Assembly: GCF_014306095.1 (NCBI RefSeq)
Contig: NZ_JACRWC010000038.1
Coordinates: forward strand, 1-21,058
Reading direction: 5' to 3'
Origin: Lentihominibacter faecis
GTDB lineage: Bacteria > Bacillota > Clostridia > Peptostreptococcales > Anaerovoracaceae
Length of the DNA stretch: 21,058 bases
Shown here piece by piece: positions 7,373 through 13,912 of this stretch. Below the pieces are notes generated by a model. That model worked only from the letters and a program-made list of their open reading frames with translations. It did no database searches and was not told where the DNA came from. Made by a program: the position numbers and the translations under genes. How positions within the stretch are numbered: position 1 is the stretch's first letter; each line of letters begins with the position of its first letter.

Positions 7373-8710
7373 ATGAAAGAAAAATATGATGTGGTCATTG
7401 TAGGAACCGGTGTGGCAGGATGCTTTGCAGCGCTTCACCTGTCTGAGAACATGGATGTTCTGATGATCACAAAAGGTGATCTGGAAGAAAGCGATTCTTT
7501 TCTGGCGCAAGGCGGGATTTGCGTACAGAAGGACGATGATGATTACGATAGCTTTTATGAAGATACTATGCGTGCCGGCCATTATGAAAATCGTCCGGAG
7601 TCTGTTGATTTTATGATCAGCAGCTCCAGGTCAGTTATTGAGGAACTGATTCGATATGGCGTAGAATTTGAGCGGGAAAAACAGCAGCTGCGATACACGA
7701 GAGAAGGCGCGCATTCTACCAATCGAATTCTCTTTCACGAGGATATCACGGGAGAAGAAATCACCAGCAAGCTTCTTAATCAGGTGAAACAGAGAAAGAA
7801 TATCCAGATTCTTACCCATACCACCATGCTGGATATTTTATGTGGAGAGAAAGGCTGCGATGGGATTTTGCTGAAAACGGCAGATGATCAGATAAAAGCC
7901 GTATTTGCGGATGACGTGATCTGGGCATGTGGCGGGATCGGAGGGATCTATGATAACTCCACTAATTTTCCGCATCTGACAGGGGATGCGGTGGCTATTT
8001 CTATTCGCCACGGAATACGCCTGAAAAATATCAGCTATGTGCAGATCCATCCAACGACCCTGTTTTCCAAAGATAAAGACAGACGATTCCTGATTTCAGA
8101 ATCTGTAAGAGGCGAGGGAGCACATTTGTATAATAAGGATGGAGAACGTTTTGTAGATGAACTTCTTCCGCGTGATGTGGTCTCCAATGCGATTTTCAAG
8201 CAGATGGAAAAGGATGGCATGGATCATGTGTGGCTTTCATTTTTACCAATCAAGGATCTGGATGTAAGGACTCGTTTTCCACATATTTATCAACGCTGCC
8301 TTGAGGAGGGCTATGATATCACGAAAGACTGGATCCCGGTCGTTCCAGCACAACATTATTTCATGGGGGGTGTTGATGTGGATCTTTGCAGCCGTACTTC
8401 CATGAATCATCTGTATGCGGCAGGGGAAACTTGCTGCAATGGTGTGCATGGTGCGAACCGGCTGGCGAGCAATTCTCTGCTGGAGAGTTTGGTCTTTGCG
8501 GAAAGTGCTGCAAAGGATATAGTGGCAAAGAGGCTGGCAAACAATGCGGCAAGCCAGCGTTTTCAGGAGTATCTGGGCGAAGATCTGGCGGTTCTTGCAA
8601 AGGATTATGGACTGGATCTGGCGGCATTCCGGGATATGGAGCGCTATATGGATGAAAATAAGCGGAAGATTCGGGATGCCATCGTTAAAGATAAAAAGGA
8701 GACGGCATAA
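7373..8710 (+). CDS. nadB: L-aspartate oxidase NadB
   Basis: A 445-residue FAD enzyme that oxidises aspartate to iminoaspartate for NadA; in anaerobes it uses fumarate or another acceptor rather than oxygen. The Rossmann FAD motif VGTGVAGCFAALHLS is at residues 10-24. Active-site residues by alignment from memory with the succinate dehydrogenase/fumarate reductase family are H226 (IHPTTL), R246 (ESVRGEGAHL), H328 (AQHYFMGGV) and R363 (GANRLASNSLLE). It is about 90 residues shorter than the E. coli protein, mainly in the C-terminal helical part, as in other Clostridia. It starts 21 bases after nadA and its stop codon overlaps the nadC start by one base. Confidence 0.94.
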   Translation: MKEKYDVVIVGTGVAGCFAALHLSENMDVLMITKGDLEESDSFLAQGGICVQKDDDDYDSFYEDTMRAGHYENRPESVDFMISSSRSVIEELIRYGVEFEREKQQLRYTREGAHSTNRILFHEDITGEEITSKLLNQVKQRKNIQILTHTTMLDILCGEKGCDGILLKTADDQIKAVFADDVIWACGGIGGIYDNSTNFPHLTGDAVAISIRHGIRLKNISYVQIHPTTLFSKDKDRRFLISESVRGEGAHLYNKDGERFVDELLPRDVVSNAIFKQMEKDGMDHVWLSFLPIKDLDVRTRFPHIYQRCLEEGYDITKDWIPVVPAQHYFMGGVDVDLCSRTSMNHLYAAGETCCNGVHGANRLASNSLLESLVFAESAAKDIVAKRLANNAASQRFQEYLGEDLAVLAKDYGLDLAAFRDMERYMDENKRKIRDAIVKDKKETA

Positions 8711-9570
8711 TGAACAATACTATTACGTTAAAAATACAGGCGGATAAATTGATTCGCATGGCCTTGGAGGAAGATGTCTCCAGTGAGGATGTTACGACAT
8801 GTGCAGTCATAGAACCGGATCGGCAGGCCAGAGCGGATCTGCTTTGTAAACAGGACGGTATCATTGCAGGACTTTCGGTGTTTGAACGTGTCTTTCAGAT
8901 ATTGGATCCGGAAGCAAAGGTGGAGTTCCGCTGCGAAGATGGAGACGCAGTCTTTAAAGGACAGCTTCTGGCTGTAGTGTCGGGAAATGCACATGCGATC
9001 CTTACGGGAGAACGTACAGCGCTCAATTATTTGCAGCGCATGAGCGGGATTGCTACTTATACGAATCAGGTCGTCTCTTTGCTGGAAGGCAGCAGTATAC
9101 GGCTTCTTGATACGCGAAAGACGACTCCGAATATGCGGATTTTTGAAAAGTATGCAGTCAGAGTTGGCGGAGGATACAATCACAGATATAATCTTTCGGA
9201 TGGAGTTCTGCTGAAGGATAATCACATCAATGCAGCAGGCGGTGTTGCTGAAGCGGTAAAAGCGGCACAGGAGTACGCGCCTTTTGTACGAAAAATCGAG
9301 GTGGAAACAGAGACTCTGGAAATGGTAAGGGAAGCTGTGGAAGCGGGAGCAGATATTATCATGCTTGATAACATGACTCCGGAGGATATGAAAAAGGCTG
9401 TAGAAATCACGGCAGGAAAAGCGAAAACAGAGTGTTCTGGCAATGTAACCAGGGAAAACATCGAAAACCTGAAAAAAATCGGTGTAGACTACATTTCCTG
9501 CGGTGCTCTGACCCATTCAGCTCCGATACTGGATGTATCGCTGAAAAATTTTTTTCCATACCCCCTTTGA
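8710..9570 (+). CDS. nadC: Nicotinate-nucleotide diphosphorylase (carboxylating) NadC
   Basis: A 286-residue quinolinate phosphoribosyltransferase that makes nicotinate mononucleotide from quinolinate and PRPP. Motifs are ERTALNYLQRMSGIAT at 101-116, DTRKTTPNMR at 134-143, VGGGYNHRYNLSDGVLLKDNHI at 152-173, the IEVETET strand and MLDNM. ATG overlaps the TAA of nadB (TAATG), so the two are translationally coupled. It completes de novo synthesis from aspartate to nicotinate mononucleotide. Confidence 0.95.
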   Translation: MNNTITLKIQADKLIRMALEEDVSSEDVTTCAVIEPDRQARADLLCKQDGIIAGLSVFERVFQILDPEAKVEFRCEDGDAVFKGQLLAVVSGNAHAILTGERTALNYLQRMSGIATYTNQVVSLLEGSSIRLLDTRKTTPNMRIFEKYAVRVGGGYNHRYNLSDGVLLKDNHINAAGGVAEAVKAAQEYAPFVRKIEVETETLEMVREAVEAGADIIMLDNMTPEDMKKAVEITAGKAKTECSGNVTRENIENLKKIGVDYISCGALTHSAPILDVSLKNFFPYPL

Positions 9571-9595
9571 AAAAAAGATGAAAAGTGACTATAAT
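9567..9595 (+). promoter_or_regulatory. Sigma-A promoter of the CarD-like gene, overlapping the nadC stop
   Basis: TTGAAA at 9567-9572 and a perfect TATAAT at 9590-9595 are 17 bases apart. The -35 overlaps the final codons of nadC, and no terminator separates the two genes, so read-through from nadABC is also possible. Confidence 0.82.
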
Positions 9596-9618
9596 AGATA
9601 CTAGGAGGTCACATAAAA

Positions 9619-10143
9619 ATGAATAGAAACGGATTTGATATAGGGGAGTATGTATCTTATGGAATCAACGGGATGTGCAACATTGAAGATATAAGACCAA
9701 TGCAGCTGTCTCAGAGTGTAGAGAAAATGATGTACTATATCCTGCGGCCGGAGTCCAATCCGAAATCGACGATATTTGTTCCGGTAAATAATCAGAAGCT
9801 GGTATCGAAGATGCGGGAACTGATGACAAAAGACGAAATAAATGCAATGCTGGTGCGGATGAAGGACAGAACGCTTGAGTGGGAAAAAGATGTGCGTTTT
9901 CGGACTGAAAGCTTTCACGAGATCCTGAACAACGGAGTGAATCAGGATCTGATCCTGATGATACGCTGTCTGCATCGTAAACGTCAGGAGCTGGTTCAGC
10001 TGGGGAAAAAACTGCCGGCACGGGACAGCAATACTTTGAAAACAGCGGAAAGGCTGGTGGAAGAGGAATTTGCCCATGTGCTGCATATCAAATGCGAAGA
10101 AGTTAGTGACTATATACGAGATGTTCTGGATCCGTCAGCGTAA
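9619..10143 (+). CDS. CarD-like transcription regulator
   Basis: A 174-residue protein whose first 60 residues (FDIGEYVSYGINGMCNIEDI, then MMYYILRP and TIFVPVNN) form the RNA polymerase-interacting domain of the CarD/TRCF family. The rest is helical and charged, with KDRTLEWEKDVRFR and repeated basic-acidic helices, as in the CarD DNA-contacting C-domain. Proteins of this kind bind the RNA polymerase beta subunit and alter open-complex stability. AGGAGG at 9603-9608 precedes the ATG. It has its own promoter and terminator. Which promoters it controls cannot be told. Confidence 0.85.
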   Translation: MNRNGFDIGEYVSYGINGMCNIEDIRPMQLSQSVEKMMYYILRPESNPKSTIFVPVNNQKLVSKMRELMTKDEINAMLVRMKDRTLEWEKDVRFRTESFHEILNNGVNQDLILMIRCLHRKRQELVQLGKKLPARDSNTLKTAERLVEEEFAHVLHIKCEEVSDYIRDVLDPSA

Positions 10144-10181
10144 AGAGCTGGCTGGAGAACAGTACAGTTATTAGAAATGAG

Positions 10182-10230
10182 AAGACTATCATATGGCTGA
10201 AGAACGGTCAATGGTAGTCTTTGTTTTATT
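10182..10230 (+). terminator. Intrinsic terminator after the CarD-like gene
   Basis: AAGACTATCAT at 10182-10192 pairs with ATGGTAGTCTT at 10211-10221 (11 pairs, one G-U), followed by TGTTTTATTTT. The loop is 18 bases long. Confidence 0.8.
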
Positions 10231-10241
10231 TTGCAGAAGAG

Positions 10242-10248
10242 TGTCGAA
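10242..10248 (+). promoter_or_regulatory. Possible Spo0A box
   Basis: TGTCGAA followed by AAAAA matches the 7-base core of the Spo0A recognition sequence. It lies 72 bases upstream of the membrane-protein gene. No clear -10/-35 pair is seen beside it, and a 7-base match is expected by chance now and then. Confidence 0.3.
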
Positions 10249-10319
10249 AAAACGGGGAGGGTTATATTTGTAAACCGATTTACAGAATGGTAGGATTTTT
10301 GTGGAAAGGGGAAAGAGAA

Positions 10320-10847
10320 ATGAAACGACAGGACAAGTTGTCAGTGTTACTCATGCTTGGGATACTTTGTCTGGTTCTTGTGAATGCAGGCGCTATCTAT
10401 CATATGTGGCTCAACGGTGAGGGCAGGCTGGCTGAGATGAAAGGCGAAGACCCGGAAAAGCGTAGTGAATTGATCTTTCATGATGATACATCTATCACAA
10501 ATCATGGCTCAAGAAAGCTTTGGCTGCGAGTCAGGATCATTTACAAAGATCCGTCTGATGAAAAACAGTGTCGTGTCGATTCAAAAGCGATAAAAGATGG
10601 CATCTGGGTAGAGGAGAATGGCTGGTATTATTACCGAGCTCCCGTAAAATCAAAAGAGAATACCAGACCGCTGATCGACAGACTTGTTTGCGGTGACACA
10701 GATCTTATGAACCAGGGCGTTCGTAGTTTTCGCCTGCAGGCAGAAGCTGTGGATGAAATGTGGCTTTCCCAAACGCCTTGCAGCGGACAGGAGGCATTTC
10801 AACTGTTCAACGATCTGGATCAGGAGGGAGCGAATTTAACTTTGTAG
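10320..10847 (+). CDS. Single-pass membrane protein with a TasA/camelysin-like exterior domain
   Basis: A 175-residue protein. Residues 7-27 (LSVLLMLGILCLVLVNAGAIY) form one hydrophobic helix after a short basic start (MKRQDK), so it is a signal anchor or uncleaved signal. The outer part has a beta-rich pattern: SITNHGSRKLWLRVRIIY at 58-75, GIWVEENGWYYYRAPVKSKENTRPLIDRLV at 94-123 and VRSFRLQAEAV at 134-144. The order NxG...RVRI...W...GWYYY...P resembles camelysin/TasA (SipW-dependent) proteins. The ATG at 10320 has GGAAAGGGGAAAG upstream; a longer frame from 10221 has no supporting ribosome site and would hide the helix. It is followed after 15 bases by an ECF-type sigma factor. It may be an extracytoplasmic sensor or a secreted matrix-type protein; no firm function. 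Confidence 0.65.
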   Translation: MKRQDKLSVLLMLGILCLVLVNAGAIYHMWLNGEGRLAEMKGEDPEKRSELIFHDDTSITNHGSRKLWLRVRIIYKDPSDEKQCRVDSKAIKDGIWVEENGWYYYRAPVKSKENTRPLIDRLVCGDTDLMNQGVRSFRLQAEAVDEMWLSQTPCSGQEAFQLFNDLDQEGANLTL

Positions 10848-10862
10848 TAAGTGAGGTCCAAT

Positions 10863-11399
10863 ATGAATGGAAAAGAGAAGAAGGAGTTTTACCTGGAATA
10901 CATCTACTCTCTTCGGATGGATGTGTATCGAATCATCAAAAGTGTGATCGGGGATGCGAATGTTACGGAGGAGCTGACGCAGATCGTGCTGGAAAAAGCC
11001 TGGCGTTCTATCGAATCGGTTCGCGACAAATCAAAAGCAAAGGAATGGCTGAAAGCGATCACGAGAAATGTTTTGCGCGATCACTTTCGCAGAGAAAAGC
11101 GAGAGTCGGGAAACTGGGCTAATGAAGATCCCTCGGCGGTCATTACGATAAAGATGGCGGATTATCTGGAACCGGATCCATTATCTATAGCATTGGAACG
11201 AGAGGCACAGAGCCAGGCGCTGGAGGCTGTGAGCTGTCTTGCGGAACGGGATAGAGAACTGATCTGGAAACATCTGATACAGGAGATCCAGCTGAAGGAC
11301 ATTGCACATGAAAAAGGTTTGAAGCCGGCAAATATGCGGAGGATCTACGCCATAAGTCTTCGTAATCTGAAGAGGGTGTATCAGGAAAAATTTGAATGA
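10863..11399 (+). CDS. RNA polymerase sigma factor, ECF/sigma-70 family
   Basis: A 178-residue two-domain sigma factor. Region 2 spans roughly residues 10-80 (MDVYRIIKSVIGDANVTEELTQIVLEKAW, then AITRNVLRDHFRREKRE for -10 recognition). Region 4 spans about 118-178, with LAERDRELIWKHLIQEIQLKDIAHEKGL and a helix-turn-helix ending RIYAISLRNLKRVYQE. The ATG at 10863 is preferred because AGTGAGG sits 6 bases before it; a GTG at 10851 would add four residues without a ribosome site. It lies 15 bases downstream of the membrane-protein gene, so they are one operon. No anti-sigma gene follows. It would redirect RNA polymerase to a small regulon, probably one including this operon. Confidence 0.85.
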   Translation: MNGKEKKEFYLEYIYSLRMDVYRIIKSVIGDANVTEELTQIVLEKAWRSIESVRDKSKAKEWLKAITRNVLRDHFRREKRESGNWANEDPSAVITIKMADYLEPDPLSIALEREAQSQALEAVSCLAERDRELIWKHLIQEIQLKDIAHEKGLKPANMRRIYAISLRNLKRVYQEKFE

Positions 11400-11443
11400 A
11401 TTTATATCGAAGCTGATGTATTTATATACGGAAAAGCCTTGAC

Positions 11444-11472
11444 TTGAAAGCAGATGAGTAGTAAAGTAAAAT
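11444..11472 (+). promoter_or_regulatory. Sigma-A promoter of the symporter gene
   Basis: TTGAAA at 11444-11449 and TAAAAT at 11467-11472 are 17 bases apart. A second pair shifted 5 bases upstream (TTGACT 11439-11444, TAAAGT 11462-11467) also has 17-base spacing, so there may be two overlapping starts. Confidence 0.7.
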
Positions 11473-11516
11473 CCGGGTGTTAGAATAGAGAAATCAACGT
11501 TTGCAGGAGAGTCATT

Positions 11517-13097
11517 ATGGGAATCAAAATAGGTATTTTAGTAGTATATTTTGCGATCATGGTGGGAATCGGGCTGTATTGCCGGAAACACGCCACAGAC
11601 GTAAAAGGTTTTGTTCTTGGAGGTCGTTCCGTAGGTCCGTGGCTGACTGCTTTCGCTTATGGGACTTCTTATTTTTCGGCGGTTGTATTCGTAGGATATG
11701 CAGGACAGTTTGGGTGGAAATACGGGATTGCTTCCACTTGGATCGGTCTGGGGAATGCTATTATTGGATCACTGCTGGCATGGGTCATATTAGGGAGAAG
11801 AACGCGTATTATGACGCAGCATTTAGATTCAGCGACCATGCCGGAATTTTTCGGATCGCGTTTTGACAGTAAATCGCTGAAAATCGGAGCATCGGCACTG
11901 ATTTTTATCTTTCTGATCCCTTATACGGCTTCGTTATATAATGGATTATCAAGGCTGTTTGCCATGGCATTCGATATTGATTTTACAATATGCGTTATCG
12001 TTATGGCTGTTCTTACAGGAATCTATGTAATTGCCGGCGGGTATATGGCGACAGCGATCAATGATTTTATTCAGGGTATCATCATGCTGTTTGGGATCTG
12101 TGCTGTGATTGCAGCAGTTCTGCAAAGCAAGGGCGGATTTACGGAAGCAATGCATTCCTTAGCAGAGGTGCAGGATCCAGAAGCAACTGCGATGAACGGT
12201 GCGTTTGCATCATTCCTTGGACCGGATCCGCTGAATCTTCTAGGTGTTGTTGTTTTGACGTCTCTGGGAACCTGGGGACTGCCGCAGATGGTACAGAAGT
12301 TTTATGCGATCAATAGTGAGAATGCGATCAAGAAGGGTACGATAATTTCCACGTTGTTTGCTGTTGTAGTATCTGGCGGATGCTATTTCCTGGGCGGATT
12401 TGGCAGACTGTTTTCAGATCAGGTGGATGTTGTGGCGAATGGATTCGACTCTATTATCCCAACGATGCTGTCTGGACTTTCGGATGCGCTGATCGGTCTT
12501 GTGGTTCTGCTGGTATTATCGGCATCCATGTCCACGCTTTCTTCGCTGGTTATTGCATCAAGCTCGACGCTGACGCTGGATTTCATCAATAAGAATTTCA
12601 TAAAGGATATGAGTGAAAAAACACAGGTGCGCATGATTCGCGTGCTTATTGTGGTATTCATTTTGATTTCGGTCGTTATTGCTCTGATCCAGTACAACAG
12701 TTCGGTGACTTTCATTGCGCAGCTTATGGGGATTTCCTGGGGTGCATTGGCGGGTTCATTCCTTGGCCCGCTTATTTATGGCCTGTATTGGAAGAAGACA
12801 ACGAAGAGTGGATGCTGGGCAAGCTTTATCTTTGGCGCAGGAACAATGATCCTGGTAATGCTGTGTCCGCAGATATTCCCGGCTGTCCTGCAGTCTCCGA
12901 TCAATGCTGGAGCGTTTGCGATGATTGCAAGTCTGATCCTTGTGCCGGTCGTAAGCCTTCTGACTCCAAAGCCGTCGGACAAATTAGTGGATGAATGTTT
13001 CCGCTGTTATGAAGCACCTGCAACGGTTGCTTCCAAGGTAGCTTTGCCGGATGAAGAGGAGCTGGAAAAGCATGAAAAAAACCAGTCCAAAAAATAA
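11517..13097 (+). CDS. Sodium:solute symporter (SSS family)
   Basis: A 526-residue polytopic membrane protein with about 13 hydrophobic helices, the usual SSS size. Family marks are the unwound first helices (DVKGFVLGGRSVGPWLTAFAYGTSYFSAVVFVGYAG), the intracellular RRTRIMTQHLDSATMPEFFGSRF loop near residue 100, GGYMATAINDFIQGIIM, and VVLLVLSASMSTLSSLVIASSSTL in the eighth-helix region that holds the second sodium site. The C-terminal 40 residues are hydrophilic. It should import a solute with sodium; proline, pantothenate and other organic acids are all possible, and I cannot choose. Start ATG has AGGAGA 7 bases upstream. It is a single-gene unit with no terminator visible before the tRNA promoter. 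Confidence 0.88.
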   Translation: MGIKIGILVVYFAIMVGIGLYCRKHATDVKGFVLGGRSVGPWLTAFAYGTSYFSAVVFVGYAGQFGWKYGIASTWIGLGNAIIGSLLAWVILGRRTRIMTQHLDSATMPEFFGSRFDSKSLKIGASALIFIFLIPYTASLYNGLSRLFAMAFDIDFTICVIVMAVLTGIYVIAGGYMATAINDFIQGIIMLFGICAVIAAVLQSKGGFTEAMHSLAEVQDPEATAMNGAFASFLGPDPLNLLGVVVLTSLGTWGLPQMVQKFYAINSENAIKKGTIISTLFAVVVSGGCYFLGGFGRLFSDQVDVVANGFDSIIPTMLSGLSDALIGLVVLLVLSASMSTLSSLVIASSSTLTLDFINKNFIKDMSEKTQVRMIRVLIVVFILISVVIALIQYNSSVTFIAQLMGISWGALAGSFLGPLIYGLYWKKTTKSGCWASFIFGAGTMILVMLCPQIFPAVLQSPINAGAFAMIASLILVPVVSLLTPKPSDKLVDECFRCYEAPATVASKVALPDEEELEKHEKNQSKK

Positions 13098-13118
13098 AAA
13101 AATAAACTGCAAAATGGC

Positions 13119-13150
13119 TTGACATTATAGCTGCAAAATGATAATATAAT
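13119..13150 (+). promoter_or_regulatory. Sigma-A promoter of the tRNA operon
   Basis: A perfect TTGACA at 13119-13124 and TAATAT at 13142-13147 with 17-base spacing; TATAAT at 13145-13150 overlaps it with 20-base spacing. The 10-mer CTGCAAAATG occurs at 13107-13116 and again at 13131-13140. A GC-rich leader precedes the first tRNA, as expected for a stable-RNA promoter. Confidence 0.8.
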
Positions 13151-13181
13151 TCCTGCGGCGGCGGAAAAGCTGCTGCAGTGT

Positions 13182-13258
13182 GGCGGTGTAGCTTAGTTGG
13201 CTAGAGCGTCCGGTTCATACCCGGAAGGTCGGTGGTTCGACTCCACTCGCCGCTACCA
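13182..13258 (+). tRNA. tRNA-Met(CAT), elongator
   Basis: Folds as a full cloverleaf: acceptor GGCGGTG with CGCCGCT, D-arm starting GCTTAGTTGG, anticodon loop TTCATAC, T loop TTCGACT, encoded CCA at 13256-13258. The paired first base and close likeness to the Bacillus elongator tRNA-Met rule out an initiator tRNA, which has an unpaired first base. Confidence 0.95.
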
Positions 13259-13278
13259 TTTTTATAAGAATTGTTTAT

Positions 13279-13354
13279 GGACGTTTAGCTCAGCTGGGAG
13301 AGCATCTGCCTTACAAGCAGAGGGTCATAGGTTCGAGCCCTATAACGTCCACCA
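13279..13354 (+). tRNA. tRNA-Val(TAC)
   Basis: Acceptor GGACGTT pairs with AACGTCC, anticodon stem TCTGC/GCAGA holds the loop CTTACAA, and CCA is encoded at 13352-13354. It follows tRNA-Met by 20 bases. Confidence 0.95.
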
Positions 13355-13355
13355 T

Positions 13356-13432
13356 GGTCCGGTAGTTCAGTTGGTTAGAATGCCAGCCTGTCACGCTGGA
13401 GGTCGACGGTTCGAGCCCGTTCCGGATCGCCA
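13356..13432 (+). tRNA. tRNA-Asp(GTC)
   Basis: Acceptor GGTCCGG pairs with CCGGATC, anticodon stem CCAGC/GCTGG holds CTGTCAC, discriminator G and CCA encoded at 13430-13432. Only one base separates it from tRNA-Val, so both come from one precursor. Confidence 0.95.
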
Positions 13433-13442
13433 ATTCTTATTC

Positions 13443-13458
13443 AGGGGCGCAAGCTCCT
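13443..13458 (+). other. Small spacer hairpin between tRNA-Asp and tRNA-Cys
   Basis: AGGGGC and GCTCCT pair (6 pairs, one G-U) around a GCAA tetraloop. There is no T run, so it is not a terminator; it may help precursor processing. Confidence 0.35.
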
Positions 13459-13461
13459 TGA

Positions 13462-13536
<75 letters not shown>

Positions 13537-13540
13537 ATAT

Positions 13541-13617
13541 GGTGGGTATAGTCAAGTGGTTAAGACAGCGGGTTGTGGCTCCGTTATGCGTGGGTTCGAA
13601 TCCCACTATCCACCCCA
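13541..13617 (+). tRNA. tRNA-His(GTG)
   Basis: Acceptor GTGGGTA pairs with TATCCAC, and the extra G at 13541 (position -1) faces discriminator C, the identity mark of tRNA-His. Anticodon loop is TTGTGGC. CCA is encoded at 13615-13617. Confidence 0.94.
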
Positions 13618-13650
13618 TTTGTAAACAAGTCAAACAATATAGATAAGCGT

Positions 13651-13725
13651 TGGGGTATCGCCAAGCGGTAAGGCAATGGATTCTGATTCCATCATGCGCA
13701 GGTTCGAATCCTGCTACCCTAGCCA
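13651..13725 (+). tRNA. tRNA-Gln(CTG)
   Basis: Acceptor TGGGGTA pairs with TACCCTA, anticodon stem ATGGA/TCCAT holds TTCTGAT, discriminator G, CCA encoded at 13723-13725. The weak U1-A72 pair fits glutamine identity. The CUG anticodon is a less common extra glutamine tRNA in Firmicutes, which mostly rely on UUG. It is the last gene of the cluster. Confidence 0.93.
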
Positions 13726-13728
13726 ACG

Positions 13729-13760
13729 AAAAGGCTCGAAGCGAAAGCTTCGGGTCTTTT
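13729..13760 (+). terminator. Intrinsic terminator of the tRNA operon
   Basis: AAAAGGCTCGAAGC at 13729-13742 pairs with 13747-13760 (14 pairs with two or three G-U) around a GAAA tetraloop, and the right arm ends in TTTT. It lies 3 bases after tRNA-Gln. Confidence 0.9.
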
Positions 13761-13822
13761 GCATTTCCAGGGGAACTTCAGTGATTGCACATGAAGAACA
13801 GGGAAATTCCAGTTTATAAAAT

Positions 13823-13866
13823 AAACGAAAAATCAAACGCAAATAAATACGTTTACTTTTTCGTTT
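13823..13866 (+). promoter_or_regulatory. Nested palindromic operator upstream of the AlbA_2/ATPase gene
   Basis: Four AAACG/CGTTT elements are arranged symmetrically. AAACGAAAAA at 13823-13832 faces TTTTTCGTTT at 13857-13866, and inside them AAACG at 13835-13839 faces CGTTT at 13850-13854, with a 10-base centre and equal 2-base gaps on both sides. The right half covers the -35 and most of the promoter spacer. The symmetry about one axis and the overlap with the promoter point to a repressor site; the downstream gene product with its C-terminal helix-turn-helix is the obvious candidate. No T run fits a terminator reading. Confidence 0.65.
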
Positions 13867-13879
13867 GTTTTGATATAAT
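13852..13879 (+). promoter_or_regulatory. Promoter of the AlbA_2/ATPase gene
   Basis: TATAAT at 13874-13879 is preceded by TGA, giving an extended -10, and TTTACT at 13852-13857 lies 16 bases upstream as a weak -35. It is 34 bases before the ATG and is embedded in the palindrome. Confidence 0.75.
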
Positions 13880-13912
13880 AAAGGTACTAAAACAGTACTG
13901 GAGGTTTGGCAG

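Noticed and set aside
8728..9516. 262-codon minus-strand open frame
   Set aside because: Fully opposite nadC, with no domain and no promoter or ribosome site.
10221..10319. N-terminal extension of the camelysin-like protein
   Set aside because: It starts inside the terminator of the preceding gene, has no ribosome site and would bury the signal-like helix.
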